Assembly (NCBI GenBank): GCA_050246595.1
Contig: JBFWVT010000007.1
Span: 1 to 64,000, forward strand
Direction of reading: 5' to 3'
Origin: DATARH01 sp050246595
GTDB lineage: Bacteria; Pseudomonadota; Alphaproteobacteria; ATCC43930; CGMCC-115725
Length of the DNA: 64,000 nt
Below the pieces are notes generated by a model. It was not told where the DNA came from. It worked only from the letters and a program-made list of their open reading frames with translations, and made no database searches. This document shows, in pieces, positions 51,270-59,495 of this stretch (position 1 is the stretch's first letter; every line of letters begins with the position of its first letter). The position numbers and the translations under genes were made by a program.

Positions 51270-53189
51270 TCAATCCGCGGCAAGCGCCGCCTCGCGCGCC
51301 GCCTCCTGCTGACGCGCCCACATTGCCGCATAGGGACCGCCGCGGGCGAGCAGTTCGCCATGTGTCCCGCGCTCGACGATGCCGCCGGCTTCGAGCACCA
51401 GGATCTGGTCGGCGTCGATCACGGTCGAGAGCCGGTGCGCGATGACCAGCGTCGTGCGGTGCCTCGCCACTTCGGCGAGGCTCGCCTGGATCTCGCGCTC
51501 GGTCTTCGTGTCGAGCGCCGAGGTCGCCTCGTCGAAAATCAGGATCTGCGGGGCCTTCAACACGACGCGGGCGATCGCGACGCGCTGCTTCTCGCCGCCG
51601 GACAGCTTCAAGCCGCGCTCGCCGACAATCGTGTCGTATCCGTCGGGCAGCGCCTCGATAAACTCGTGAATGCGCGCGAGGCGGGCGGCCCGCTCGACAT
51701 CGGCGCGGCTCGCATCGGGCCGACCATAGGCGATGTTGTAGTAGATCGTATCGTTGAACAGCACCGTGTCCTGCGGCACGACCCCGATCGCGCGGCGCAG
51801 ACTGTCCTGCGTCACCGTTCGGATGTCCTGGCCGTCGATCTCGATCGCGCCGGATTCCGGATCGTAAAAGCGGAACAGCAGGCGCGCGATCGTCGATTTG
51901 CCGGCACCGCTCGACCCGACGATCGCGAATTTCGACCCCGGCGGCATCAGAAAATCAACATCGCGCAAAATTGCTCGTCGCGGGTCGTAGCGGAAATCGA
52001 CATGGCGGAAGCGAACCGCGCCATGCGGCACCGCGCCATGGGGCACCGCGCCATGGGGCACCGCGCCATGCGGCACCGCGAGGGGCGGCGCGCCGGGCCG
52101 GTCCTCGATCTCGGGCGCGATTTTCAGCAGCGCCGTCATCTGTTCGAGATCGGTCAGCGACTGCTTGATGTTGCGGTACACCATGCCGAGGAAATTGAGC
52201 GGCGTATAGAGTTGCAGCAGGTAGGCATTGACCAGCACAAAATCGCCCACCGTCATGCCGCCCGAGGCGACGCCTTGCCCCGCCAGGATCATCACCCCGA
52301 TCAGCCCGAGAGCGATGATCGCGCCCTGCCCGACATTGAGCACCGCCAGCGTCGTCTCGCTCCTGACGGCGGCCGCTTCATAAGCGCGCAGCGCCCGGTC
52401 GTAGCGTTCGGCCTCGTGCGCCTCGTTCGCGAAATACTTGACGGTTTCGTAATTCAGCAGGCTGTCGACCGATTTCGTGTTCGCCTCGGTGTTGCGCGCG
52501 TTCATCTCGCGGCGAAAGCGGAGGCGCCAATCGGTCACGATAAAGGTGAAGGCGACATAGACGACGATCGTCGTCAGCGTGACCAGCGCGAAGGTCCAGT
52601 CGTAGAGCCGCCACAGGATCGCGCAGACAACGGCGATCTCGAACAGGGTCGGGACGACGTTGAACAGCATAAAGGACAGCAGGAATTCCACCCCCGCCGT
52701 GCCGCGCTCGACCGCGCGCGCCAGACCGCCGGTGCGCCGTTCGAGATGAAAGCGCAGCGACAGCGAATGGATATGCCGGAATGTCGATAACGCCAAGCGG
52801 CGCACCGCGCGCTGTCCGACTTTGGCGAACACGGCGTTGCGCAGCTCGTTGAAGCCCTGCGACAAAACCCGCGCGCCGCCGTAGGCCAGGATCAGCGCGA
52901 CCGGCACCGCGACGAGGCCGGGACCGGGCGCCGTCAGCGCATCGACTGCGTATTTGTAGAAGATCGGGATCGTAATGTTGACGAGCTTGCCGGCCACCAG
53001 CAGGACCAGCGCCAGCACGACGCGCGCCCGCAATTCGAGCGAGTCGCGCGGCCACAGATACGGTGCGAGGCTTTTCAGCGCACGCAGCCCCTCGCCGAGC
53101 CGTTCGTCCGGCTCGGGCAGTCCGGTCACCGACGAATGACCGAGGGATCGGCCTCGCGGGCTCATGCGAGAAGGCTCACCGGCTGCCAC
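51270..53189 (-). CDS. ABC transporter, fused permease/ATPase (Atm1/HMT1-like)
   Basis: This 639-residue half-transporter has a six-helix type 1 export domain and an ATPase domain with Walker A VGSSGAGKST, Q-loop region GVVPQDTVLFNDTIYYNI, signature LSGGEKQRVAIARV, Walker B ILIFDEATSALD and the H-loop IAHRLSTV. The TYYNIAYG-like and NYETVKYFANE stretches are those of Atm1/HMT1 exporters of glutathione-linked iron or metal compounds. A tandem repeat (PHGAV)x4 lies in the linker at about residues 370-390. The start GTG directly follows the MFS stop (TGAGTG); an ATG at 53165 is an alternative. Confidence 0.93.
   Translation of the reverse strand: MAAGEPSRMSPRGRSLGHSSVTGLPEPDERLGEGLRALKSLAPYLWPRDSLELRARVVLALVLLVAGKLVNITIPIFYKYAVDALTAPGPGLVAVPVALILAYGGARVLSQGFNELRNAVFAKVGQRAVRRLALSTFRHIHSLSLRFHLERRTGGLARAVERGTAGVEFLLSFMLFNVVPTLFEIAVVCAILWRLYDWTFALVTLTTIVVYVAFTFIVTDWRLRFRREMNARNTEANTKSVDSLLNYETVKYFANEAHEAERYDRALRAYEAAAVRSETTLAVLNVGQGAIIALGLIGVMILAGQGVASGGMTVGDFVLVNAYLLQLYTPLNFLGMVYRNIKQSLTDLEQMTALLKIAPEIEDRPGAPPLAVPHGAVPHGAVPHGAVPHGAVRFRHVDFRYDPRRAILRDVDFLMPPGSKFAIVGSSGAGKSTIARLLFRFYDPESGAIEIDGQDIRTVTQDSLRRAIGVVPQDTVLFNDTIYYNIAYGRPDASRADVERAARLARIHEFIEALPDGYDTIVGERGLKLSGGEKQRVAIARVVLKAPQILIFDEATSALDTKTEREIQASLAEVARHRTTLVIAHRLSTVIDADQILVLEAGGIVERGTHGELLARGGPYAAMWARQQEAAREAALAAD
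52018..52077. repeat. Four-copy 15-bp tandem repeat in the ABC transporter linker
   Basis: Units GCGCCATGCGGCACC or GCGCCATGGGGCACC run four times without gaps (units 1 and 4 alike; units 2 and 3 alike with one base changed). Each encodes the pentapeptide V-P-H-G-A on the coding strand. Copy-number change would lengthen or shorten the linker in steps of five residues without a frameshift. Confidence 0.95.
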
Positions 53190-54389
53190 TCACTCGCCGG
53201 CTCCAACCGCTTTCTGCCGCGACCGGGCGAGCGGGGTCGGGGCGGCGCGATGCAGACGCCAGCCGATCGCCAGCGCCGCGGCGACCAGAACCGCCCCCAA
53301 GAGAAACGGCGCGTTGCGGCCGAACCCGGCGAACAGCGCGCCGGCGGCAACCGGTCCGAGCACGCGGGCGAGCGCGCCGGCGGCTTGCGCGACCCCCATC
53401 ACCTCGCCCTGCCGCTCCACCCCGGCGCGGCGCGAAATCAGGCTGTTGATCGAGGGCTGCGTCGCTCCCATCCCGAGCGCCAGCGCGCTGACCGCGACCA
53501 GCAGCAGCGGCAAAGCATTGGCAAACGGCATCAGCAGCAACCCGAGCGCGATCAGACCGAGCCCGGCCAGCATCAGCCGTTCCTCGCCAAAGCGCCGGGT
53601 CAACGGCCCGATCAGCCCGCCCTGCATCGCCGCCGACAGCAGGCCGACGTAAAAGAACACAAACCCGGTCGGGCGCGGCCCCCAGCCGAACTGCGCGATC
53701 GCCCACCACGCAAACACGGTCTCCATGCCCGAGAAGGCGAGGATCACGAGGAAAAACACCAGCAGCAGCCGACCCAGACCGGGATGCGAGAGCGCCGCCC
53801 GTGCCGAGGCGATGCGGCCGGTTCGAGAGGTTCGCGCCGGCCGGGTCAGGCTCTCGGGCAGCAGCAGTACAACGCCGAGAAAGGCCGCGAACGACAGAAA
53901 AGCGGCGATCAGGCACGGGGTCGCGAGGTCGGCGGTCGCGATATCGTCGCCGGCGAGGACGCCGCCCAGCACCGGACCGATGATAAAGCCGAGACCGAAC
54001 GCCGCGCCGATCATCCCCATCCCCTTGGCGCGCTTCTCGGGCGGGGTCACGTCGGCGATATAGGCCTGCGCCGCGGCGATGTTGCCGGCGCAGGCTCCGG
54101 CGAAGGCGCGCGCCGCGAACAGCATCCACAGCTCGGTCGCGAACGCCATCCAGAGATAGGCCAGCGACGCCGCCGCCATGCTCGCCATCAGCACCGGGCG
54201 GCGGCCGACCCGGTCGCTGAGCCGGCCCCACAGCGGCGCGGTCAGAAACGACATCAGCGAGAAGATCGCAAACAGCGCCGTCATCTGCAGCGGCGAGGCC
54301 GCAAAGCGTTCGGCGTAAAACGGCAGCAGCGGGATGACCAGTCCGAAGCCGACGAGGTCAACAAAGACGATCAGGAACAGAGTGGGCAT
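53190..54389 (-). CDS. MFS transporter, TetA-like 12-helix exporter
   Basis: This 399-residue protein has about 12 helices and the motif A loop GRLSDRVGRRPVLM between helices 2 and 3, with motif C-like GFGLVIPLLPFYAERF in helix 1, typical of DHA1/TetA-type proton-antiport exporters. It abuts the ABC exporter gene with no gap, so both are probably made from one mRNA. No TetR-type regulator is adjacent. The C-terminus (RSRQKAVGAGE) is polar and short. Substrate unknown. Confidence 0.9.
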   Translation of the reverse strand: MPTLFLIVFVDLVGFGLVIPLLPFYAERFAASPLQMTALFAIFSLMSFLTAPLWGRLSDRVGRRPVLMASMAAASLAYLWMAFATELWMLFAARAFAGACAGNIAAAQAYIADVTPPEKRAKGMGMIGAAFGLGFIIGPVLGGVLAGDDIATADLATPCLIAAFLSFAAFLGVVLLLPESLTRPARTSRTGRIASARAALSHPGLGRLLLVFFLVILAFSGMETVFAWWAIAQFGWGPRPTGFVFFYVGLLSAAMQGGLIGPLTRRFGEERLMLAGLGLIALGLLLMPFANALPLLLVAVSALALGMGATQPSINSLISRRAGVERQGEVMGVAQAAGALARVLGPVAAGALFAGFGRNAPFLLGAVLVAAALAIGWRLHRAAPTPLARSRQKAVGAGE

Positions 54390-54558
54390 GCGGCCTGTTG
54401 ATATCGCGCGCCCGCCCCGGCAAACAAGGCCGATCCGTCGCGTGCGGCGGCGCGCCTCGCCGATGGCGATTGCGAAAACTCGGCGGAAGGCTTGCCCGAG
54501 CGGCGCGGATCGGGGCTAGAATGGTCCCGGTATCGGGGTCAGCCGGTCGGGAGGCATA

Positions 54559-55434
54559 ATGCAATTGGGAAAACTTGGCGTCTGGGCGCCGATGGACGCG
54601 TTGACCGCCGCCGAAGGGGCGGAATTCGCGCAGCGGGTCGAAGCCTGGGGATATTCGGCGCTGTGGCTGCCGGAGAGCCGCGGCCGCAACGTGCTGGTGC
54701 ATTCGTCCTGGCTGCTCGCCAATACGAAGGACCTGATCGTCGCGCCGGGCATCGCCAACATTTACGCCCGCGACCCGATGGCGATGGCGAACGGACAGCG
54801 CGCGCTCGCCGAGCAATCCGGCGGGCGATTTCTGCTCGGGATCGGGGTGTCGCACCCGCCGATGGTCGCGGGGTTGCGCGGCCACCATTACGGCAAGCCG
54901 GTCGCGACGATGCGGGCCTATCTGAACGGGATGGCGCTGGCGCCGTATATCGCGCCGGAGCCGTCCGAAAAACCGCTGACGATCCTCGCCGCGCTCGGGC
55001 CGCGCATGCTGGCGCTGTCGGCCGAACTCGCCGACGGCGCGCACCCGTACAACGTGCCGCCCGAGCACACCGCAGAGGCGCGCCACATCCTCGGGCCGAA
55101 CAAGTTGCTATGCCCAGAGGTCTGGGTCTTGCTCGAAACCGACCCCGAAAAGGCCCGCTCGGCGGCCCGTCAGGCGCTGGCGCCGTATCTGAAGCTCGAC
55201 AATTACGTCAACAACTGGCTGCGGCTCGGCTTTGGCGATGACCTGGCCGGCGGCGGCTCCGACCGCTTTATCGACGCCAATGTCGCCTGGGGCACCGAGC
55301 AGGCGATCCGCAACCGTATTCAGGAACACTGGGACGCCGGCGCCGACCATGTCTGCGTCCAGTCGATCCACCCTGACGGCTCGCGCCGTCCGGACGAGAA
55401 GGTTTTGGCGCTGCTGGCGCCCGGCGGTGCATAG
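54559..55434 (+). CDS. LLM class oxidoreductase, F420-type (TIGR03620-like)
   Basis: This 291-residue protein belongs to the luciferase-like superfamily and resembles, from memory, the TIGR03620 subgroup usually described as F420-dependent. Features are LGVWAPMDALTAAEGAEFAQ, ALWLPESRGRNVLVHSSWLL, APGIANIYARDP and GGRFLLGIGVSHPPMV. GGGAGGCATA precedes the ATG. Whether this organism makes F420 cannot be judged from the window. It is divergent from the MFS gene (169-bp gap). Confidence 0.85.
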   Translation: MQLGKLGVWAPMDALTAAEGAEFAQRVEAWGYSALWLPESRGRNVLVHSSWLLANTKDLIVAPGIANIYARDPMAMANGQRALAEQSGGRFLLGIGVSHPPMVAGLRGHHYGKPVATMRAYLNGMALAPYIAPEPSEKPLTILAALGPRMLALSAELADGAHPYNVPPEHTAEARHILGPNKLLCPEVWVLLETDPEKARSAARQALAPYLKLDNYVNNWLRLGFGDDLAGGGSDRFIDANVAWGTEQAIRNRIQEHWDAGADHVCVQSIHPDGSRRPDEKVLALLAPGGA

Positions 55435-55572
55435 GTGGCGCATGGGACGGTTGCCTTGAACCCGCCCTGCCTGCCTCCGACATTGTGCTTGCCGCGCTCG
55501 GGGGGCGACCGCGGGCCGTGGCCGGCCGCTCGGCCGGAGGATCGAGCAACAAGAACAATGGGTCCTTGAGCG

Positions 55573-55965
55573 ATGTATTCGGAAACCACCCGATCGATCA
55601 AAGTCACGGTGCGGCCGTTCTATCTGGAGCAGCACTCCTCGCCGGCCGAAAATCATTACGTCTGGGCCTATCACGTCCGCATCGAGAATGCCGGCACCGA
55701 GACTGTGCAGTTGCGGCGGCGGCATTGGGAGATCACCGACAGTTTGGGCCGGCGGCAGGAAGTGCGCGGTCCGGGCGTGGTCGGGGAGGAACCCGTTCTC
55801 AAGCCCGGCGAGAGCTTCGAATACACCAGCAGTTGCCCGCTGCCGACGCCGTCGGGCTTTATGGTCGGCGATTACGAAATGGAAACCGGAAACGGCGAGA
55901 ATTTCCTCGTGCGGGTTCCGGCCTTCTCGCTCGACACGCCGCAAGCGGCGACGCGGCTCAACTGA
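55573..55965 (+). CDS. apaG: ApaG (Co2+/Mg2+ efflux protein family)
   Basis: This 130-residue single beta-sandwich (fibronectin-III-like) protein matches ApaG: TVRPFYLEQHSSPAENHYVWAYHVRIENAG at the start (cited in part), LRRRHWEITDSLGRRQEVRGPGVVGEEPVLKPGESFEYTSSCPL in the middle and VRVPAFSLDTP at the end. Its name derives from cobalt/magnesium phenotypes; a precise activity is not settled. It starts 138 bp after the luciferase-like gene and is followed by the folE leader. Confidence 0.93.
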   Translation: MYSETTRSIKVTVRPFYLEQHSSPAENHYVWAYHVRIENAGTETVQLRRRHWEITDSLGRRQEVRGPGVVGEEPVLKPGESFEYTSSCPLPTPSGFMVGDYEMETGNGENFLVRVPAFSLDTPQAATRLN

Positions 55966-56004
55966 GTCCGCCGCGACCGCCTCGACTTATCTATTCAGCT
56001 GCAT

Positions 56005-56079
56005 GAAACCGGGCGCGATTTGCCCGGGGGCAGGGAAGGAGCGCCGCCGGCGCCGTTTCTCTGAGAGAAAGGAGATCAG
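56005..56079 (+). ncRNA. Candidate THF-II (folE motif) riboswitch in the folE leader
   Basis: The 75 bases before the folE ATG can pair GAAAC (56005-56009) with GTTTC (56055-56059) and GGCGC (56012-56016) with GCGCC (56050-56054), enclosing the unpaired purine-rich tract GGGGGCAGGGAAGGA (56026-56040). A conserved GGCAGGGAAG-type internal loop between two stems is what I remember of the folE RNA motif, a second class of tetrahydrofolate riboswitch found upstream of folE in alphaproteobacteria. The ribosome-binding site AAAGGAG is 10 bases downstream of the stem, so ligand binding could limit translation. Identification is by memory of the motif and its gene context. Confidence 0.6.
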
Positions 56080-56751
56080 ATGGCGACCGCAGTCGATACC
56101 CAAGCGGCCAAAGGCAACGTCCAGAAGATCCGCGCGCGGCAGGAGCCGGTGCTGGTGCGACGGCCGTCGCGCGAGGAGGCACTTGAGGCGGTGCGCACAC
56201 TGATCCGCTGGGCTGGCGACGATCCCGAGCGCGAAGGGCTGCTCGCCACGCCCGACCGGGTCGTGCGCTCCTACGCCGAATTCTTCAGCGGCTATGACGA
56301 GGACCCGGTGGCGCTGTTGCAGCGCACCTTCGAGGAGACGGACGGGTATGACGAGATCGTCACGCTGAAGGACATCCGCTTCGAGTCGCATTGCGAGCAC
56401 CACATGGCGCCGATCATCGGCAAGGTGCATATCGCCTATATGCCGGACAATCGCGTCGTCGGCATCTCGAAGCTGGCCCGGCTCGTCGAGGTCTATGCCA
56501 AGCGGCTGCAGATCCAGGAAAAGATGACGGCGCAGATCGCCAACACGCTCGACGAGGTGTTGCAGCCGAAGGGGGTGGCGGTTGTCATCGAGGCGGCGCA
56601 TCAGTGCATGACGACGCGCGGCGTCCATAAGCCGGGGGTCAGCATGGTGACGAGCCGCATGCTCGGCGTCTTCCGCACCGATCCCACGACCCGGCGCGAG
56701 GTGCTGGCGATGATCGGCACGCCGGGCGGCGGCACCGGTGAGCACGTCTGA
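56080..56751 (+). CDS. folE: GTP cyclohydrolase I
   Basis: This 223-residue enzyme converts GTP to 7,8-dihydroneopterin triphosphate, the first step of folate synthesis. The Zn2+ ligands are Cys and His in FESHCEHHMAP and Cys in AAHQCMTTRG; LLATPDRVVRSYAEFFSGY and the VVGISKLARLVEVYAKRLQIQE helix are typical. The N-terminal 28 residues are a variable extension. AAAGGAGATCAG precedes the ATG and may be controlled by the upstream RNA. It overlaps argE by 14 bp. Confidence 0.97.
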   Translation: MATAVDTQAAKGNVQKIRARQEPVLVRRPSREEALEAVRTLIRWAGDDPEREGLLATPDRVVRSYAEFFSGYDEDPVALLQRTFEETDGYDEIVTLKDIRFESHCEHHMAPIIGKVHIAYMPDNRVVGISKLARLVEVYAKRLQIQEKMTAQIANTLDEVLQPKGVAVVIEAAHQCMTTRGVHKPGVSMVTSRMLGVFRTDPTTRREVLAMIGTPGGGTGEHV

Positions 56752-57940
56752 CGACCGACCCGGCGATCGACTCGATCGGGCGATCGCGATCCTCGATCGT
56801 CTGATCGGGTTCGACACGACATCGGCGCGCTCGAACCGCGAGCTGATCGACTGGGTCCGCGACTATCTCGCTCGATACGGTATCGCCGCGACGGTGATCT
56901 CCGCGCCGGGTCCGGGGAGCGCCGGCAACGGAAAAGCCAATCTGTTCGCGACGATCCCCGGACGGAGCGGGCGCGGCGGCGTGATCCTGTCCGGTCATAC
57001 CGATGTCGTGCCGGTCGCCGGGCAGGAATGGCACAGCGACCCGTTCTCTCTGACCGAAAAGGACGGAAGGCTCTGCGGACGCGGCACGGCCGACATGAAG
57101 GGGTTTATCGCCCTCGCGCTGGCGCTGGTCCCGGAGGCGGTCGGCCGCGATCTTGCCGTGCCGCTGCATCTTGCTCTGACGCATGACGAGGAGGTCGGAT
57201 GCCTCGGCGCGCCGGCGCTGATCCGGGCTTTGCCGGAGGGGCTGGCACGGCCCGCGATGGCGATCATCGGCGAGCCGACCTCGATGCAGGTTGCCAACCG
57301 GCAGAAGGGGCTGTCGCTGTTCCGCACACGGGTCACCGGGCGCGAAGGTCATTCGAGCGCTCCCGATCTCGGGGTCAGCGCGATCGCCGTCGCCGCCGAA
57401 ATCATCCTCGAAATCGGCCGGCTGCACGCCGCAGGACGCGCCGCCGCCCGGCCCGACAGCGGCTTCGATCCGCCGCACACGACGATGTCGGTCGGTACGA
57501 TCAGCGGCGGCACCGCGGTCAACATCATCGCGCGCGACTGCACCTTCGAGTGGGACATGCGCAACATCCCGCAGGACGATTCGGCGGCGCTGAAATCCCG
57601 CATCGACCGGTTCATCGAAGACACGCTGCTGCCGCGCCTGCGCGCGGTATATCCGCAGGCTTTGGTCGAGACCGAAACCGTCGTCGCGGTGCCGCCGCTG
57701 GTGCCGGAGCCGGGTTCGCCGGCCGAGGAACTGGCGCGGCGTCTGACCGGCGCCAATGCGACGACCGCCGTCTCGTTCGCGACCGAGGCCGGGCTGTTTC
57801 AGCAGGCCGGCATCCCGGCGATCGTCTGCGGTCCCGGCTCGATCGCAGTCGCGCACAAACCCGACGAATACATCACCCGCGCCGAGCTGGCCGCTGGGCA
57901 GGCGTTTCTCGACCGTCTGCTGGACTGGGCTTCGGGCTGA
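56738..57940 (+). CDS. argE: Acetylornithine deacetylase (M20 family)
   Basis: This 400-residue M20 metallopeptidase-like hydrolase removes acetate from N-acetylornithine in arginine synthesis. The di-zinc site residues are His in LSGHTDVVPV, Asp in GRGTADMKGF, the catalytic Glu pair in THDEEVGCLGA, Glu in IIGEPT and His in AVAHKPDEYI. The lid domain spans about residues 190-300. The start is a GTG inside folE (14-bp overlap), implying coupled expression. Other M20 amidohydrolases cannot be fully excluded, but the LGAPAL/GEPTSMQ pattern is that of ArgE. Confidence 0.9.
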   Translation: MSTSDDRPGDRLDRAIAILDRLIGFDTTSARSNRELIDWVRDYLARYGIAATVISAPGPGSAGNGKANLFATIPGRSGRGGVILSGHTDVVPVAGQEWHSDPFSLTEKDGRLCGRGTADMKGFIALALALVPEAVGRDLAVPLHLALTHDEEVGCLGAPALIRALPEGLARPAMAIIGEPTSMQVANRQKGLSLFRTRVTGREGHSSAPDLGVSAIAVAAEIILEIGRLHAAGRAAARPDSGFDPPHTTMSVGTISGGTAVNIIARDCTFEWDMRNIPQDDSAALKSRIDRFIEDTLLPRLRAVYPQALVETETVVAVPPLVPEPGSPAEELARRLTGANATTAVSFATEAGLFQQAGIPAIVCGPGSIAVAHKPDEYITRAELAAGQAFLDRLLDWASG

Positions 57941-57942
57941 TC

Positions 57943-58020
57943 GTAGGGCGGATGAGCGCAGCGTAATCCGCCATCCAGCCCCAAAAGAATGGCGGAATGC
58001 GCTGCGCTTTTCCGTCCTAC
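57943..58020. repeat. REP-like palindrome, GTAGGGCGGAT family (best copy)
   Basis: Arms GTAGGGCGGATGAGCGCAGC (left end) and GCTGCGCTTTTCCGTCCTAC (right end) are near-complementary over 32 bases each, separated by about 14 bases. It lies in the convergent gap between argE and the M17 aminopeptidase gene and could end both transcripts. Confidence 0.88.
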
Positions 58021-58029
58021 AAAGGCGGC

Positions 58030-59412
58030 TCACCCCGCGAACCGGCCGGCGATATGGGCATAGAGCGCGCGCAGCGTCTGCGCCTCGCCGCCCTCCGGAC
58101 GGCCGGGCCGGGAGCGCTGGTTCCACGCCATCACATCGATATGCGCCCACGCAATGCCGGGTTCGACAAATTCCTGCAAATACAGCGCCGCGGTGATCGC
58201 GCCGGCATGCGGCCCGTCCGAGACGTTGTTGAGATCGGCCGCCTTGCCGTCGAGCATCCGGCGATACCCGCGCCACAGCGGCATCCGCCACAGCGGGTCG
58301 TCCTCCGCTATGCCGGAAACCAGCAGCCGCGCGGCGAGATCGTCGTCGTTGCAGAACAGAGCCGGCAATTCCGGGCCGAGCGCGACCCGCGCCGCGCCGG
58401 TTAGGGTGGCCACGTCGATCAGCAAGACCGGGTTTTCGGTGCAGGCCTCGGCCAGCGCGTCGCACAGGATCAGCCGCCCCTCGGCGTCGGTATTGCCGAT
58501 CTCGACCGTCAGACCTTTCCGGGTTCGCACGATATCGAGCGGCCGCATCGCATTGCCCGCGACCGCGTTCTCGACCAGCGGCAGCAGCAGGCGCAGCCGC
58601 ACCGGCAGCCGCGCGCTCATGATCGCCTGCGCCAGACCGAGCGTGATCGCGGCGCCGCCCATGTCCTTTTTCATCATCTTCATACCGGAGGCCGGCTTCA
58701 GGTCGAGCCCGCCGGTATCGAAGCACACCCCTTTCCCCACCAGCGTCACTTTCGGCGCGCCCTCGTCGCCCCAGACGATATCGACCAGACGCGGCGCCCT
58801 GATACTGGCCCGCCCGACCGCGTGGATCGTCGGATAATTCTCGGCGAGCAGCGCGTCTCCGGCGATCACGCGATGCCGCGCCCCCATGCTCTCGGCTACC
58901 TGCGTCGCCGCCTCGGCCAGCTCGGCCGGTCCGAGATCGGAGGCCGGCGTATTTATCAGATCGCGCGCCAGACATACCGCCCCAGCGAGCCGCTCGACGA
59001 GACCGCGATCGGCCCCCTTCGGCCAGACCAGCCGCGCCTCGCCCTCCTTCTTTTTCTTGCGGTACAGGTCGAACGAATAGGTGCCGAGTGCCCAGCCAAG
59101 CGCCGCCCGGCTCGCATCGGCCTCCTCCCGCATCGCGGCGAGGTAATAATTGCCCGGCGGTAGCGCTTCCGGAAGGCCGGCAGCCGTCCAGATCGCCGCC
59201 TCGCTATCGCCCACGCCGACCAGCACGCGGCCGAGCCGCCCGTCCTCACCCGGCACGAATGCCAGTTTGCCGGAATCGCCGGCGAATCCGATTGCCGCCG
59301 CCCAGTCGCGCTCGCACGGCGGCGCGGTCTCGCGCCATTGCGCAAACCCGGCTTTCGGCACCATCTCGACCGGCACCGCGCCGGCATCGTCATCGATCAG
59401 CGAAAACGCCAT
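58030..59412 (-). CDS. Leucyl aminopeptidase family (M17) metalloprotease
   Basis: This 460-residue cytosolic aminopeptidase has the M17 active site: VGKGVCFDTGGLDLKP (Lys and Asp metal ligands), MKKDMGGAA and the signature NTDAEGRLILCDALAEA. The N-terminal domain of about 150 residues is shorter than in LAP/PepA (about 500 residues total), which places it nearer the PepB-like or short alphaproteobacterial M17 group. The ATG at 59412 is chosen because upstream frame encodes unrelated sequence. It releases N-terminal amino acids from peptides using two metal ions. Confidence 0.92.
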   Translation of the reverse strand: MAFSLIDDDAGAVPVEMVPKAGFAQWRETAPPCERDWAAAIGFAGDSGKLAFVPGEDGRLGRVLVGVGDSEAAIWTAAGLPEALPPGNYYLAAMREEADASRAALGWALGTYSFDLYRKKKKEGEARLVWPKGADRGLVERLAGAVCLARDLINTPASDLGPAELAEAATQVAESMGARHRVIAGDALLAENYPTIHAVGRASIRAPRLVDIVWGDEGAPKVTLVGKGVCFDTGGLDLKPASGMKMMKKDMGGAAITLGLAQAIMSARLPVRLRLLLPLVENAVAGNAMRPLDIVRTRKGLTVEIGNTDAEGRLILCDALAEACTENPVLLIDVATLTGAARVALGPELPALFCNDDDLAARLLVSGIAEDDPLWRMPLWRGYRRMLDGKAADLNNVSDGPHAGAITAALYLQEFVEPGIAWAHIDVMAWNQRSRPGRPEGGEAQTLRALYAHIAGRFAG

Positions 59413-59495
59413 CCCGCAGCCCCGCACTATCCCGCGCCCATAACGGCGAGCCGATGCTAACATGGGAAAGCGGGCGATCGAGACGGAGACAGGCG

